A stretch of 64,000 bases of DNA from Bacteroides sp. (GTDB taxonomy: Bacteria; Bacteroidota; Bacteroidia; Bacteroidales; Muribaculaceae). Below, piece by piece: positions 9,253 through 18,781 of the stretch. Position numbers and translations under genes: made by a program. The stretch spans positions 29,750-93,749 of the forward strand of contig JAAVDA010000014.1 of NCBI GenBank assembly GCA_014802045.1, in the 5' to 3' direction. Numbering within the stretch: position 1 is the stretch's first letter; the number at the start of each line of letters is the position of its first letter. Below the pieces are notes generated by a model. That model had not been told where the DNA came from and did not search any database. It saw only the letters and a program-made list of their open reading frames with translations.

Positions 9253-11055
9253 TTATTTCTCGAATATTACTTCTCCGTTTTCCTCTCTATAATAACGGTT
9301 CTTGTACTTCACATTAACTTTCTTATCATTGAAAATGAGATTCACGGAATCATTTGAACTCTTCGCCTTAAACGATACCACGAACACTGTTGCCCCTTTT
9401 TTCAATGGTTTTAGAAATGGATTGTCAAAGTATATCACATTTTCTATTTGATTGAATTTGAGACTGAATACTTGCTTTAAGTCTAAGGTGTAATTAGGCA
9501 GCACACCCACTTTATAATAGGTGCTTGCTGAATTAATATTATATCTTTGCTGGCTAAGGTCTATAACATCTTTCCCCCATGGATTCTGAATCCCTATCTC
9601 AAACGCTAATGCGATTTCTTGAATTTCTTGCTGACAGTGAATTATTGCTTGAACAAGTTCAGAAACTCCATCGGGTAGGTTATCTGTGCTGATTAGAGGA
9701 TTACGAAATACCTCGAATATATCACCCATATATGGTTTGATAGAGAAATCCGTGCCCGAAGTCCGCTCTAATGGAACATATTTACTACTGATTTCCGTTG
9801 CTAATTTTTGTCCATTACCATTAAGAGTTATTTCAAGTGTATAGAACTCACTTCCTGGACGCTCAATAGGTTGGTTATTACGGTCTCGAGTAGTTAGTAT
9901 GTTTTTATATAGAGTATAGTCGAATGGATTTGACTCTGTAATTTGTTGAGGAATAGAGTTGAAGAAATCAGACAAGGACTGAAATTGATTTTTATTCTGT
10001 TCTGACACAGAAGTACTCCATCCTTCGTAACCACTTAATAAATTGTTCAGTTCTTCTTCTATTCCTTTCATTTTCTGCGCCCGAAGAGTTTCCATCAATT
10101 TATAATCCACTGAAATCACCAATCGAGCCATAGGTCTTATTTTGGATTTACCATGGTACTCCCTGTCATAGTTGTATTGTTCTACATTGACCATTTTTGC
10201 CTCAATGGGAAATTCACCAGTATTAATATCTAAGCCAGGCACCTTAAATTCATAAGACCATTCTGGGGATGCTGTCCAATATGCTCCAGTGGGAAACTCA
10301 ATTACATTCGTTTCATTACTCACATATATTTTATCATCATTTACCTCATTTAGATACATTGACCTTTCATGGGTAATATGAAGAGAGGGTGTTGAAGTAC
10401 TGGTTAGTTTCTTTACTTCATTGACAGAAGGCAATCGGGGTGTAAACGAGTAGTCGTTTCCTTCGATATTGCAAGAAAATTTTGCTGTGTGGATTAGAGA
10501 CGGACTGGAGAACTGTTCCTCCCCATTTTGTGAATAGTTGGATGAAGCCCAGTAAATGTGTTTTCCATCATCCCCAGTTTCACCCATGAAAAGATACCCA
10601 GGAATATCAACCTTAGAGGAATCTAAGAGCAGTTCGCGCAGCAACTTGTCTATTCTCACTTTATCATCCTCGGTTAGCGAAATGGATTGATTCCCATACA
10701 AAGTTGCCACCCTATCAATCCAATTAAAACGAGAAGGGAATTCGTTACGAAAGAAGTTCTCCAACTCCTCTATTTCCTTGCGTTTCCAATCCCCAGCTCT
10801 GAAGTTAGGGATATTAAGGTCTATGTACCATAAAAAAAATGCGTTATTTACCGAGGAGTTTGTCTGCTCTTTCTGATTTGCTAATTGCATAAATTGAGAC
10901 TTCCGAGCAACATAACCCGAAGGATTATCGAGTGTTTTGGATAGAATTGATTCTATCTGCTGGTTAATGTAATCAGTTACTTCCTTAGACCTGGCATAAA
11001 CGGACTGCATACAGATGAAGAGAGCCACGAGAAGAAGTGAAAAATACTTTCTCAT
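9253..11055 (-). CDS. Secreted hypothetical protein
   Basis: Start trimmed to MRKYFSLLLVALFICMQSVYA (signal peptide); no family recognised. Confidence 0.7.
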   Translation of the reverse strand: MRKYFSLLLVALFICMQSVYARSKEVTDYINQQIESILSKTLDNPSGYVARKSQFMQLANQKEQTNSSVNNAFFLWYIDLNIPNFRAGDWKRKEIEELENFFRNEFPSRFNWIDRVATLYGNQSISLTEDDKVRIDKLLRELLLDSSKVDIPGYLFMGETGDDGKHIYWASSNYSQNGEEQFSSPSLIHTAKFSCNIEGNDYSFTPRLPSVNEVKKLTSTSTPSLHITHERSMYLNEVNDDKIYVSNETNVIEFPTGAYWTASPEWSYEFKVPGLDINTGEFPIEAKMVNVEQYNYDREYHGKSKIRPMARLVISVDYKLMETLRAQKMKGIEEELNNLLSGYEGWSTSVSEQNKNQFQSLSDFFNSIPQQITESNPFDYTLYKNILTTRDRNNQPIERPGSEFYTLEITLNGNGQKLATEISSKYVPLERTSGTDFSIKPYMGDIFEVFRNPLISTDNLPDGVSELVQAIIHCQQEIQEIALAFEIGIQNPWGKDVIDLSQQRYNINSASTYYKVGVLPNYTLDLKQVFSLKFNQIENVIYFDNPFLKPLKKGATVFVVSFKAKSSNDSVNLIFNDKKVNVKYKNRYYREENGEVIFEK

Positions 11056-11467
11056 TGCTGAAGAGCGATTTTTGTTGCCCTTAGTGGCTCGGTTGGGGCG
11101 GTGGTGATTCGTTAGTTCTGAAGACACAATAAAAAGAGTGAGCCACCTTAGCGATATCTTTGCTAACGCGCTCACCACAAGCGGACTAAACAAGATTACA
11201 CGATTACGGCAGCCCACTCAGTCTGCTGTATATCGTGAAAATACGAATGTACGCGACTGAGGGAACAGCGTCTTCGGCTCTTCTCTGTTTAGTCTTCGGA
11301 GGTGGTGATTCGTCAGCAAGAGAGAAAGCTAAAACACTTTCCATTATGTCTGTTAGAGCCTACTGCGGCAATAACGATGCAAATTTACGAAAAATTTCTG
11401 AGTTCCTCAGCATGAGAGGCTTAAATTCGGTGAAAAATTGCTAACTTTGTAAGTTAATTCGTACAGT

Positions 11468-12388
11468 ATGCCTCTAAACATCGACACATACCCACATCCT
11501 CAACTTCGCTACACGGTGAGATTGGAGTATCTTCACCCAGTATATGATAAGGTGGAGGCGGTATATATCTATATGACTGATGAGGAGTTTGAGAAATCAT
11601 ATCGTGAAATCATAGAACAGAGGAAGAATGAGATACGCGAAGAATTAGGATATAATGAGGGTTGGGAATATGAAATAACTGAATGGGGGTATAACTACAC
11701 TGAGAACCGATTCTTTGAGAATGAAATTCTATCGAATAATATCATTAGTCTCTTAAAGACTGGTAAAGTCTCTTATTCAGAGCGCGAAGATGAGGATGCA
11801 CGAGAAATAGCATTAGCATATCTGTACGAGATTAAACCACTTTATAGAAAGGAGCAAGTTGCCGAGGCAATATTATCGGTTATTTCTTTCAAGCCCAATG
11901 TTGAGATAGTTAATAGGATTTTGAAGGTTTGGGGTGCTGCCCTTAATCGGAATACCTATGTGGAGAATCAACTGAAAACGATAGTAAATTCCAATGCAAC
12001 TGATTCGGCTCTTGGAAAGTTACTAAAAGTCGATGATAGTTATAATCTACGGTTACTCAAAGTCTGCCTCAAACATCTCTCAGACGAATGGAATCTCACG
12101 CAGGAGGAAGATGCTCACAGACGTAGCATAATAATATATCGTTTTTTATCTGAGTGTCCCTTAATAAAGCGAAACAACATAAGCCTTAAAAAAGGCTTGG
12201 AAACGCTTTCTTCATACCTAAACGTATCATCCTCCAATTATACAAAGGAAGTTCAACTTAGTGAACCTAAGAAAGACAGGTACGGCAAATATGACATTAC
12301 TTCAGACCCAATGGTATCGCGCAAAGTTCGCATATATACGCAGATAAATTCACGATGGGCTACTTTTAAGGCTCGTCATTTCAAATAG
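11468..12388 (+). CDS. Hypothetical protein
   Basis: 306 aa ORF preceded by TAACTTTG at about 11451; no family recognised. Confidence 0.65.
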   Translation: MPLNIDTYPHPQLRYTVRLEYLHPVYDKVEAVYIYMTDEEFEKSYREIIEQRKNEIREELGYNEGWEYEITEWGYNYTENRFFENEILSNNIISLLKTGKVSYSEREDEDAREIALAYLYEIKPLYRKEQVAEAILSVISFKPNVEIVNRILKVWGAALNRNTYVENQLKTIVNSNATDSALGKLLKVDDSYNLRLLKVCLKHLSDEWNLTQEEDAHRRSIIIYRFLSECPLIKRNNISLKKGLETLSSYLNVSSSNYTKEVQLSEPKKDRYGKYDITSDPMVSRKVRIYTQINSRWATFKARHFK

Positions 12389-12584
12389 CAGTCACCGCAC
12401 TGTTACCTCCCAGTTACCACTTTCATTTTTATTTTATTGAAGCAGGGATGATTCCGTCCCCGCTCAATAATTTTATGCCGTTGTCTCGCAGAGTATTACG
12501 AAATTTGCACCGTCAACGATGGCACAGTAGCTCGATAGCTTGTGTACTGGTAGTGGCAAGAAAATAGCTAAAATCACTTATAAA

Positions 12585-13037
12585 ATGAAAGTGACTGATT
12601 CAAAAATTGCCTCAACAAATGAGGCTAAGGCTCGCAAAACCTACAGCGAGGAAGACTATGTGTCTTTCTACCACTCACAAAATTTGGTGGAAGACTGGGA
12701 CGCAGATGAATTTGCTGGCGTTCTGAAGAACTGGTACAAATCCCTTAGAAGTGCAGAAGCACTCGATGCCAAGGAGGGAAAGGAGTTCACAGACTATGTA
12801 GCAGAAGAGGTTGAAACCGCTCCTATTTCTGAAGTATTCAACTTCGACAACCTATTCTTTGCTTATTTCGCAAAGAAGCAATTGGTTAAGTGTCTCAATG
12901 ATGCTATAACAGTTGAGGGTGTTCCCGAAGGGCAACAGTCCAATGCTATTACACTGGCACAAACCCTTTCACTTTCTTACGGTAGTCTGTGGCTCACCTA
13001 TGAGCAGTTGCTCAATGAATTTGAGAACCTACGCTAA
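12585..13037 (+). CDS. Hypothetical protein
   Basis: ORF with probable start at MKVTDSKIAS. Confidence 0.55.
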   Translation: MKVTDSKIASTNEAKARKTYSEEDYVSFYHSQNLVEDWDADEFAGVLKNWYKSLRSAEALDAKEGKEFTDYVAEEVETAPISEVFNFDNLFFAYFAKKQLVKCLNDAITVEGVPEGQQSNAITLAQTLSLSYGSLWLTYEQLLNEFENLR

Positions 13038-13328
13038 CCAGTTCTTCAAATCCGATGCAGAATGGAAAAGGTACGTTTCACCTTCCTTAACTACCATTGC
13101 CGTAAAGTCCGAGGTCAGCGGTTCGTGCGCCCCCCCACCAGTTAATAACTCGGCTACTTCTACTCCGAGGGCGTTGGCGATATTCTTCATGGTAGAGAGA
13201 TGAGGATTACCACCGAGGGCACGACTTAGGCTTTCGGGTTTTATCCCCATGGTCTCAGCCAGTTGTTTGAGGGTAATACCATGCTTTGAGCAGAGTTCTT
13301 TGACTCGATTAGAGAGTGATTTATCCAT
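13029..13328 (-). CDS. XRE-family helix-turn-helix regulator
   Basis: VKELCSKHGITLKQLAETMGIKPESLSRALGGNPHLSTMKNIANALGVEVAEL. Confidence 0.88.
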   Translation of the reverse strand: MDKSLSNRVKELCSKHGITLKQLAETMGIKPESLSRALGGNPHLSTMKNIANALGVEVAELLTGGGAHEPLTSDFTAMVVKEGETYLFHSASDLKNWLA

Positions 13329-13339
13329 ATAAGTTGAAT

Positions 13340-13456
13340 TTACACTGCAAAGATAGCGCAATTAACTTGGAATATCAATTTTACAAGGCTGAATTAACTT
13401 TAGTTAGCTGTAATAATTTGGATTCGCTTAACTTTTGCTGTAACTTTGCAGTGTAA
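13340..13456. promoter_or_regulatory. Divergent promoter region with 13-bp inverted repeats
   Basis: TTACACTGCAAAG (13340-13352) and CTTTGCAGTGTAA (13444-13456) perfect inverted repeats; contain -7 motifs TATCTTTG (minus) and TAACTTTG (plus); AATTAACTT at 13360 and 13392. Confidence 0.6.
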
Positions 13457-13480
13457 TTCTTAACCGTTAATATCAAGACT

Positions 13481-13789
13481 ATGGCTGAATACATTCTCTC
13501 AATCCTTCGCTCTCAACTCATGGTAATGTGGTCGTGGGGCTTCACCTCTTCAACTCGCCTCTCCGATAATCGAGGTCTCGCATTCAAAGTGCATGGCTTC
13601 AAGTATAAAGGATGGATTGAAGTCGTGTATGATGAAGGACTCGATACATTCTCGGTCATACTCAAAAAGACTGGTAAGACCGTTGAAGATGTGTACTTCG
13701 ATGAACTTGTAAACGTCATTGATTCGCTCGTTGAGCGCACTGATGACTATCAGGAACGAGTTAACAAAGAGTATGGTTTCACTGCCTAA
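13481..13789 (+). CDS. Hypothetical protein
   Basis: 102 aa ORF downstream of the plus-strand promoter at 13441. Confidence 0.6.
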   Translation: MAEYILSILRSQLMVMWSWGFTSSTRLSDNRGLAFKVHGFKYKGWIEVVYDEGLDTFSVILKKTGKTVEDVYFDELVNVIDSLVERTDDYQERVNKEYGFTA

Positions 13790-13800
13790 TCTTATTGAGA

Positions 13801-14433
13801 ATGGAAAAGACCAAGGTTGTTATTTACGCTCGTGTTTCTACTTCTTCGCAAGACTATGACCGACAACTACATGACCTCCGTGAGTATGCTTTACGCCAAG
13901 GCTATGAAATTGTCAAAGAATTTTCTGAGAAAATATCGGGTGCCAAGAAGGTTGAGGAGCGTCAAGCCTTGAAGGAATTACTGGACTTTATCAGTAAAAC
14001 CAAGATAGATAAAATTCTCATTTATGAGTGCAGCCGTCTGAGCCGTCGAGCAGTGGACTTTCTCCAACTTATAGAGAACTTCAATGAGCGGAAGATATCA
14101 GTTTTCATCTTGCAGAATGGACTTGAGACAATGCTTCCAAATGGTGAGGTTAACCCTATAGCAACCTTGGTTCTCGGAATTCTCGCCCAGTTCAACACAA
14201 TGGAGCGTGGTCTTATCCGAAGTCGTATGCAGAGCGGATATACCAATTACCGAGCGAATGGTGGTAAGGTAGGACGTAAGGACGGATACTGCAAGCCTAT
14301 CGAATCCTATAAAGAGGAGTATGCCGAGGAATTAAGACTCCTCAAAAGAGGCTACAGCCTCAGAAATATAAGTAAAATCACAGGCACTTCTGTTACCACA
14401 ATCAGAAAGGTTGCCGATTTAATAAGAAATTAA
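13801..14433 (+). CDS. Serine recombinase (resolvase/invertase family)
   Basis: VVIYARVSTSSQDYDRQL, ILIYECSRLSRRAVDFL, AQFNTMERGLIRSRMQSGY plus C-terminal HTH. Confidence 0.93.
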   Translation: MEKTKVVIYARVSTSSQDYDRQLHDLREYALRQGYEIVKEFSEKISGAKKVEERQALKELLDFISKTKIDKILIYECSRLSRRAVDFLQLIENFNERKISVFILQNGLETMLPNGEVNPIATLVLGILAQFNTMERGLIRSRMQSGYTNYRANGGKVGRKDGYCKPIESYKEEYAEELRLLKRGYSLRNISKITGTSVTTIRKVADLIRN

Positions 14434-14440
14434 TTAAATA

Positions 14441-14806
14441 ATGTCAACAATTATACGAAAACAAGTCAATGCCTTTAATTGGATAGAGGTTAACGACTTT
14501 TCAAAAATCATAAATCGTAAAAAGTACGATACCGCAACCGCAGAACTTCTCCTATGGGAGTATATTGACACTGAAAAATCTGAAATTGCTGAATGGGGCT
14601 ATCATAAAGCCGTGTTCCTCTTTCAGAAAAAGAATGGAGAGTTCTTTTCCTATATGGTAGGTTTTGATTCTCTCCATATAGACAACTTCTTACTAATTAC
14701 CAGACACCAGCTTACTCCACTTTCCGAGAACGAAACCAAAGATTTCGTAGAGAAATATGGCGATGGTGAAGACTACGAGAAGATATTCGGAGAGGTCGAA
14801 GAATAA
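14441..14806 (+). CDS. Hypothetical protein
   Basis: 121 aa ORF between the two recombinase genes. Confidence 0.55.
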   Translation: MSTIIRKQVNAFNWIEVNDFSKIINRKKYDTATAELLLWEYIDTEKSEIAEWGYHKAVFLFQKKNGEFFSYMVGFDSLHIDNFLLITRHQLTPLSENETKDFVEKYGDGEDYEKIFGEVEE

Positions 14807-14827
14807 CGGTAACACTAACGAGAATCA

Positions 14828-16141
14828 ATGAATAAGATTAGATTCAATCTCCAATACCCCAATAAAGAACAGTCGCTAATCATGGCGATTGTTCGAGGTG
14901 GCGGAAAACAGATAAAGAAATCAACTGGAATCTCAGTACCAACGAGTGTATGGGATAAATCAACACAGCGATGCAATGAAAATACAGAAGGAACTGTAAA
15001 GTTTAAGAGAGGATTGAAGAAAATTAACAAGCAACTTAATGAGATTAGCAACCGTTGGTCTCAGATTGGTAACTTTTGGCTTTCTGGCTCAATATCGCTC
15101 TCCGACTTAGACCTAAATCCTATTTTCGATAATGCTGTGAAATCGGCTAAGAAGGAGGTAGAGGACGAGGAAGCCCGAACTAATCGTACACCCCTTCGAT
15201 ATTTCCAGGACTATATCAACGGAATGACCTCGATTGTCAATCGTGCTACTGGTCGCTGTATCAGTACACGCACCCAAGGACATCATATCGTGGTATTAAA
15301 TAGAATGAAGGCTTTTATAGCAGAAACGAGGCTGTCTGATTCCTTTGAACTATTCGATTCCACTTTTGAACGAAGATTTACAGCATGGGCTAATAGTAAG
15401 GGCTATGCTTACAACACCATCGTTGCGACATTCTCAATCTTGAAGGTGTGGTTGAACCATGCGAAGAAAGATGGCTTGATCGTAGGAGAAGATTATCATA
15501 TACTTCCCAGTAAAGGCAGTGATTCCGATAATATCGCACTTTCAAGCGATGAGATAGAGGCTATATACAAATTAGATATACCCTGTCTAATTGCAAATAA
15601 TCAAATCGACGCGAAATCCTCAATAGAGACTACGAGAGACCTATTCATAATAGGATGTTGGACTGGTCTTAGAAGGGCAGACCTCAATCGTATCAACGAA
15701 GCTGTGTTTGATTTTGATAGTAACACACTGACGATTCAGACGCAGAAGACAGATAGTCGTGTTACCATACCTCTCCACCCATTTGTAAGACAACTCTATA
15801 AAAAGTATAATGGCAATTTCCCTCGCCTCATTGATAAAGGAAAAGCTAACGCTCAGCTTCGAGAATTGGGTCGTTTGGCAGGGATTGACACTCTAACACT
15901 TCGCTCAACAGTTAAGGGAGGGAAGACAGTAACCGAAAGATTGTTGAAATATCAACGCATCGGTTTCCATACTGGTCGCAGGTCGTTTGCCACCAATCTT
16001 TATAAGATGGGTGCACCAGCGATAAGCATAATGCAAATGACAGGACACACTACAGAGGCGAATTTTCTCAAATACATTAAGGTAAGTAAGGAAGAACACG
16101 CTGCCATGATGCAGAAATTCTTTAATAAGACAGCGGTATGA
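14828..16141 (+). CDS. Tyrosine-type site-specific integrase
   Basis: GCWTGLRRADLNRI, HTGRRSFATNL, MQMTGHTTEANFLKYI catalytic boxes; N-terminal arm-binding type domain. Confidence 0.95.
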   Translation: MNKIRFNLQYPNKEQSLIMAIVRGGGKQIKKSTGISVPTSVWDKSTQRCNENTEGTVKFKRGLKKINKQLNEISNRWSQIGNFWLSGSISLSDLDLNPIFDNAVKSAKKEVEDEEARTNRTPLRYFQDYINGMTSIVNRATGRCISTRTQGHHIVVLNRMKAFIAETRLSDSFELFDSTFERRFTAWANSKGYAYNTIVATFSILKVWLNHAKKDGLIVGEDYHILPSKGSDSDNIALSSDEIEAIYKLDIPCLIANNQIDAKSSIETTRDLFIIGCWTGLRRADLNRINEAVFDFDSNTLTIQTQKTDSRVTIPLHPFVRQLYKKYNGNFPRLIDKGKANAQLRELGRLAGIDTLTLRSTVKGGKTVTERLLKYQRIGFHTGRRSFATNLYKMGAPAISIMQMTGHTTEANFLKYIKVSKEEHAAMMQKFFNKTAV

Positions 16142-17007
16142 AAAAGCACGAACATAAATTTCAGTTTACGGCTATGCCCGTGAACTTGACCGCTTGTCTG
16201 GATAATAATTGTAGGAGTATGCTCTTCACGCTCCTACAATTATCCTCCTACTTCGAGAATCGGAGTAAGGCTGAGAATAAAGTGTGGGACGGATGGTTCT
16301 TTCGTTCTAATACCGACCTCCAAGCGGAGACCCGTCTTAGTGAGAATTTAGTTAGAGCCACAATCAGCACACTCTACCGAATTGGCATCGTCGATGTTAA
16401 GTTAGATGGGAAATCAAGAAATCAAACTCCCAATAGGTTTAAGGTCAATGAGGCTGCAATGCTCCAATGGGAAAAGTATAGCATTGAGGATTGTATTAAG
16501 AATCCCGACTATGCCATCATTACCGACCAGTATAGAGCAACTGGATGGAAGCCATCTTATCTTGACAAATCAGCTAAGGCAACCTCTCAATCACAACAGT
16601 CTTTCCCCGAAATTGAGGACAATATAGATAATGCAGCAAATGAAGAGAATACAGTTAATATACTCTCTGCAGGGGCGCATGAACGAATTTCAACCAAGCC
16701 GAGGGAGTTCCACTCACCAGCAATGGCTGAATACAAGAAAGAGGAGGATGCCATAATGGGACGGTTGCAAAAGGTTACATCATGGCTTGATTTTGACAAG
16801 ATAACCAGGGATGTTGACAAAATACTTATTAACCCACCAAGCGAGAAAGCAAAGGAATGCACATACCAACGCTTACAAGCCTTGACAGCCTCTAAGATTC
16901 CATACTTCACTAAGAAGTACCAGTCAGAACCCGATAACCCAATCGGAATGCGTTTTTTCAAGTGGCTGGATGATGTTTGGGGAAAGCTCCATGGTGACGC
17001 TACATGA
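16138..17007 (+). CDS. Winged-helix-like protein of an integrative element, function unknown
   Basis: ATGA overlap with integrase; TDLQAETRLSENLVRATISTLYRIGIVDVKLDGKSRNQTPNRFKVN resembles wHTH domains of element/plasmid proteins. Confidence 0.55.
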   Translation: MKKHEHKFQFTAMPVNLTACLDNNCRSMLFTLLQLSSYFENRSKAENKVWDGWFFRSNTDLQAETRLSENLVRATISTLYRIGIVDVKLDGKSRNQTPNRFKVNEAAMLQWEKYSIEDCIKNPDYAIITDQYRATGWKPSYLDKSAKATSQSQQSFPEIEDNIDNAANEENTVNILSAGAHERISTKPREFHSPAMAEYKKEEDAIMGRLQKVTSWLDFDKITRDVDKILINPPSEKAKECTYQRLQALTASKIPYFTKKYQSEPDNPIGMRFFKWLDDVWGKLHGDAT

Positions 17008-17075
17008 CATCGGGGTCATTTTCTCTCATCGGGGATGAATAGCGGGGACGATTCTCTCAAAACTGGCAAAAGAGA

Positions 17076-17146
17076 CAATCCACGGAAAACTCAGCGAGTT
17101 ATCCGTGGATTGCTTCTAAGTATTTGGTATCAATCCATGTGGATTG
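17076..17146. repeat. Inverted CAATCCA repeats beside the att site
   Basis: caatccacgga (17076-17086)/tccgtggattg (17102-17112); caatccatgtggattg (17131-17146). Confidence 0.6.
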
Positions 17147-17198
17147 TTCTAATGAGGTGTAATCGGCTATAGTTCAGAGGGGTCTGAATGAGCCTTTA

Positions 17199-17214
17199 TT
17201 ATTCCCACTCGATT
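17199..17214. repeat. att site, guaA-proximal copy
   Basis: 16-bp exact repeat of 4200-4215; includes guaA stop codon. Confidence 0.85.
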
Positions 17215-18722
17215 GTGGCCGGTGGTTTGGAGGAGATGTCGTAGGTGACGCGGTTTACTCCGCGCACTTTGTTGATAATCTTGTTGGACACTTCGGCCAG
17301 GAATTCATAGGGGAGGTGAGCCCAGTCGGCTGTCATGGCATCGGTTGAGGTGACAGCGCGGAGTGCAACGGCGCGCTCGTAGGTGCGTTCGTCGCCCATC
17401 ACTCCGACGCTCTGCACCGGGAGAAGGATTACGCCGGCCTGCCACACTTTGTCGTAGAGGCCATGGTCGCGGAGACCCTGGATGAAGATGTCGTCGGCTT
17501 CCTGAAGGATGGCTACTTTCTCGGGAGTGATGTCGCCGAGGATGCGCACTGCCAGACCCGGACCCGGGAAGGGGTGGCGGGTGATGAGGTGTTCGGGCAT
17601 GCCGAGCTCGCGGCCCACTGCGCGGACTTCGTCTTTGAAGAGCAGCCGGAGAGGCTCGCAGAGGCGGAGGTTCATTTTTTCGGGGAGACCACCCACGTTG
17701 TGGTGGCTCTTGATGGTGGTGCCGGTGATGGAGAGTGATTCGATGCAGTCGGGGTAGATGGTTCCCTGCCCGAGCCATTTCACGTCGGTGAGTTTGTGGG
17801 CTTCTTCGTCGAACACGTCGATGAATCCTTTGCCGATAATCTTGCGCTTGCGTTCGGGCTCGGTGACTCCGGCGAGCTCACTGAAGAATTTTTTGGAGGC
17901 ATCGACGCCGATCACGTTGAGGCCGAGGCCTTCGTAGTCGCGCATTACGTTGGCAAACTCATTCTTGCGCAGCATGCCGTGGTCAACGAAGATGCAGGTG
18001 AGATTGCTGCCGATGGCTTTGTTGAGGAGCACGGCTGCCACAGAGGAGTCTACACCTCCGCTCAGACCGAGCACCACTTTGTCGTTGCCGAGCTGTTGTT
18101 TGAGCTCGCGCACTGTTGATTCGATGAACGATGCGGCGCTCCAGTCGCGACGGGAGCCGCAGATGCCTTCGACGAAGTTCTGAAGGAGCTGCAGTCCGCA
18201 TTCGGAGTGATAGACCTCAGGGTGGAACTGCACGCCCCAGACATTTTCGCCGTTGATGCGATAGGCGGCCACAGGGACCTGGTCTGTTGAGGCTATGATG
18301 CCGAAGCCTTCAGGGAGCGAGGTGATGGTGTCGCCGTGGCTCATCCACACCTGGCTGCCGGGGGCTATGCCGTGGAGCAGAGGGTCGGACTCGTTGACAA
18401 CGGAGAGGCGTGCGCGGCCGTATTCGCGTGAATCGGCGGGTTCGACTGTGCCTCCGTTGACGTAGGCCATGAACTGGGCTCCGTAGCAGATGCCCAGAAT
18501 GGGATAACGTCCGCGGATGCGGGAGAGGTCGGCTTTGAATGCCTTCTCATCGTAGACGGAGAAGGGGGAGCCGGAGAGAATCACGCCGATTACCGAGGGG
18601 TCGTCGTCGGGAAACTTGTTGTAGGGGACTATCTCGCAGTAGGTGTTGAGCTCGCGGACGCGGCGGCCTATGAGCTGCGTGGTCTGCGAACCGAAGTCGA
18701 GGATAATGATTTTCTCCTGCAT
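17199..18722 (-). CDS. guaA: GMP synthase (glutamine-hydrolysing)
   Basis: [51 protein letters not shown]-term PPATIEWE. Confidence 0.98.
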   Translation of the reverse strand: MQEKIIILDFGSQTTQLIGRRVRELNTYCEIVPYNKFPDDDPSVIGVILSGSPFSVYDEKAFKADLSRIRGRYPILGICYGAQFMAYVNGGTVEPADSREYGRARLSVVNESDPLLHGIAPGSQVWMSHGDTITSLPEGFGIIASTDQVPVAAYRINGENVWGVQFHPEVYHSECGLQLLQNFVEGICGSRRDWSAASFIESTVRELKQQLGNDKVVLGLSGGVDSSVAAVLLNKAIGSNLTCIFVDHGMLRKNEFANVMRDYEGLGLNVIGVDASKKFFSELAGVTEPERKRKIIGKGFIDVFDEEAHKLTDVKWLGQGTIYPDCIESLSITGTTIKSHHNVGGLPEKMNLRLCEPLRLLFKDEVRAVGRELGMPEHLITRHPFPGPGLAVRILGDITPEKVAILQEADDIFIQGLRDHGLYDKVWQAGVILLPVQSVGVMGDERTYERAVALRAVTSTDAMTADWAHLPYEFLAEVSNKIINKVRGVNRVTYDISSKPPATIEWE

Positions 18723-18781
18723 AGAGTAAGGGGGATTAGTTGATAATGGTCTCTTTTATGCGAGGTGAGAGGGTGGGGAGA

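Larger units (their letters stand above)
4200..17214. mobile_element. ~13.0 kb integrative element inserted at the 3' end of guaA
   Basis: Exact 16-bp direct repeat at both ends, identical to the guaA 3' end; tyrosine integrase gene near the guaA-side end; AT-richer interior than flanks. Confidence 0.85.

Noticed and set aside
4200-17214. Prophage or full conjugative element
   Set aside because: No capsid, terminase, portal, tail, relaxase or type IV secretion genes recognised.
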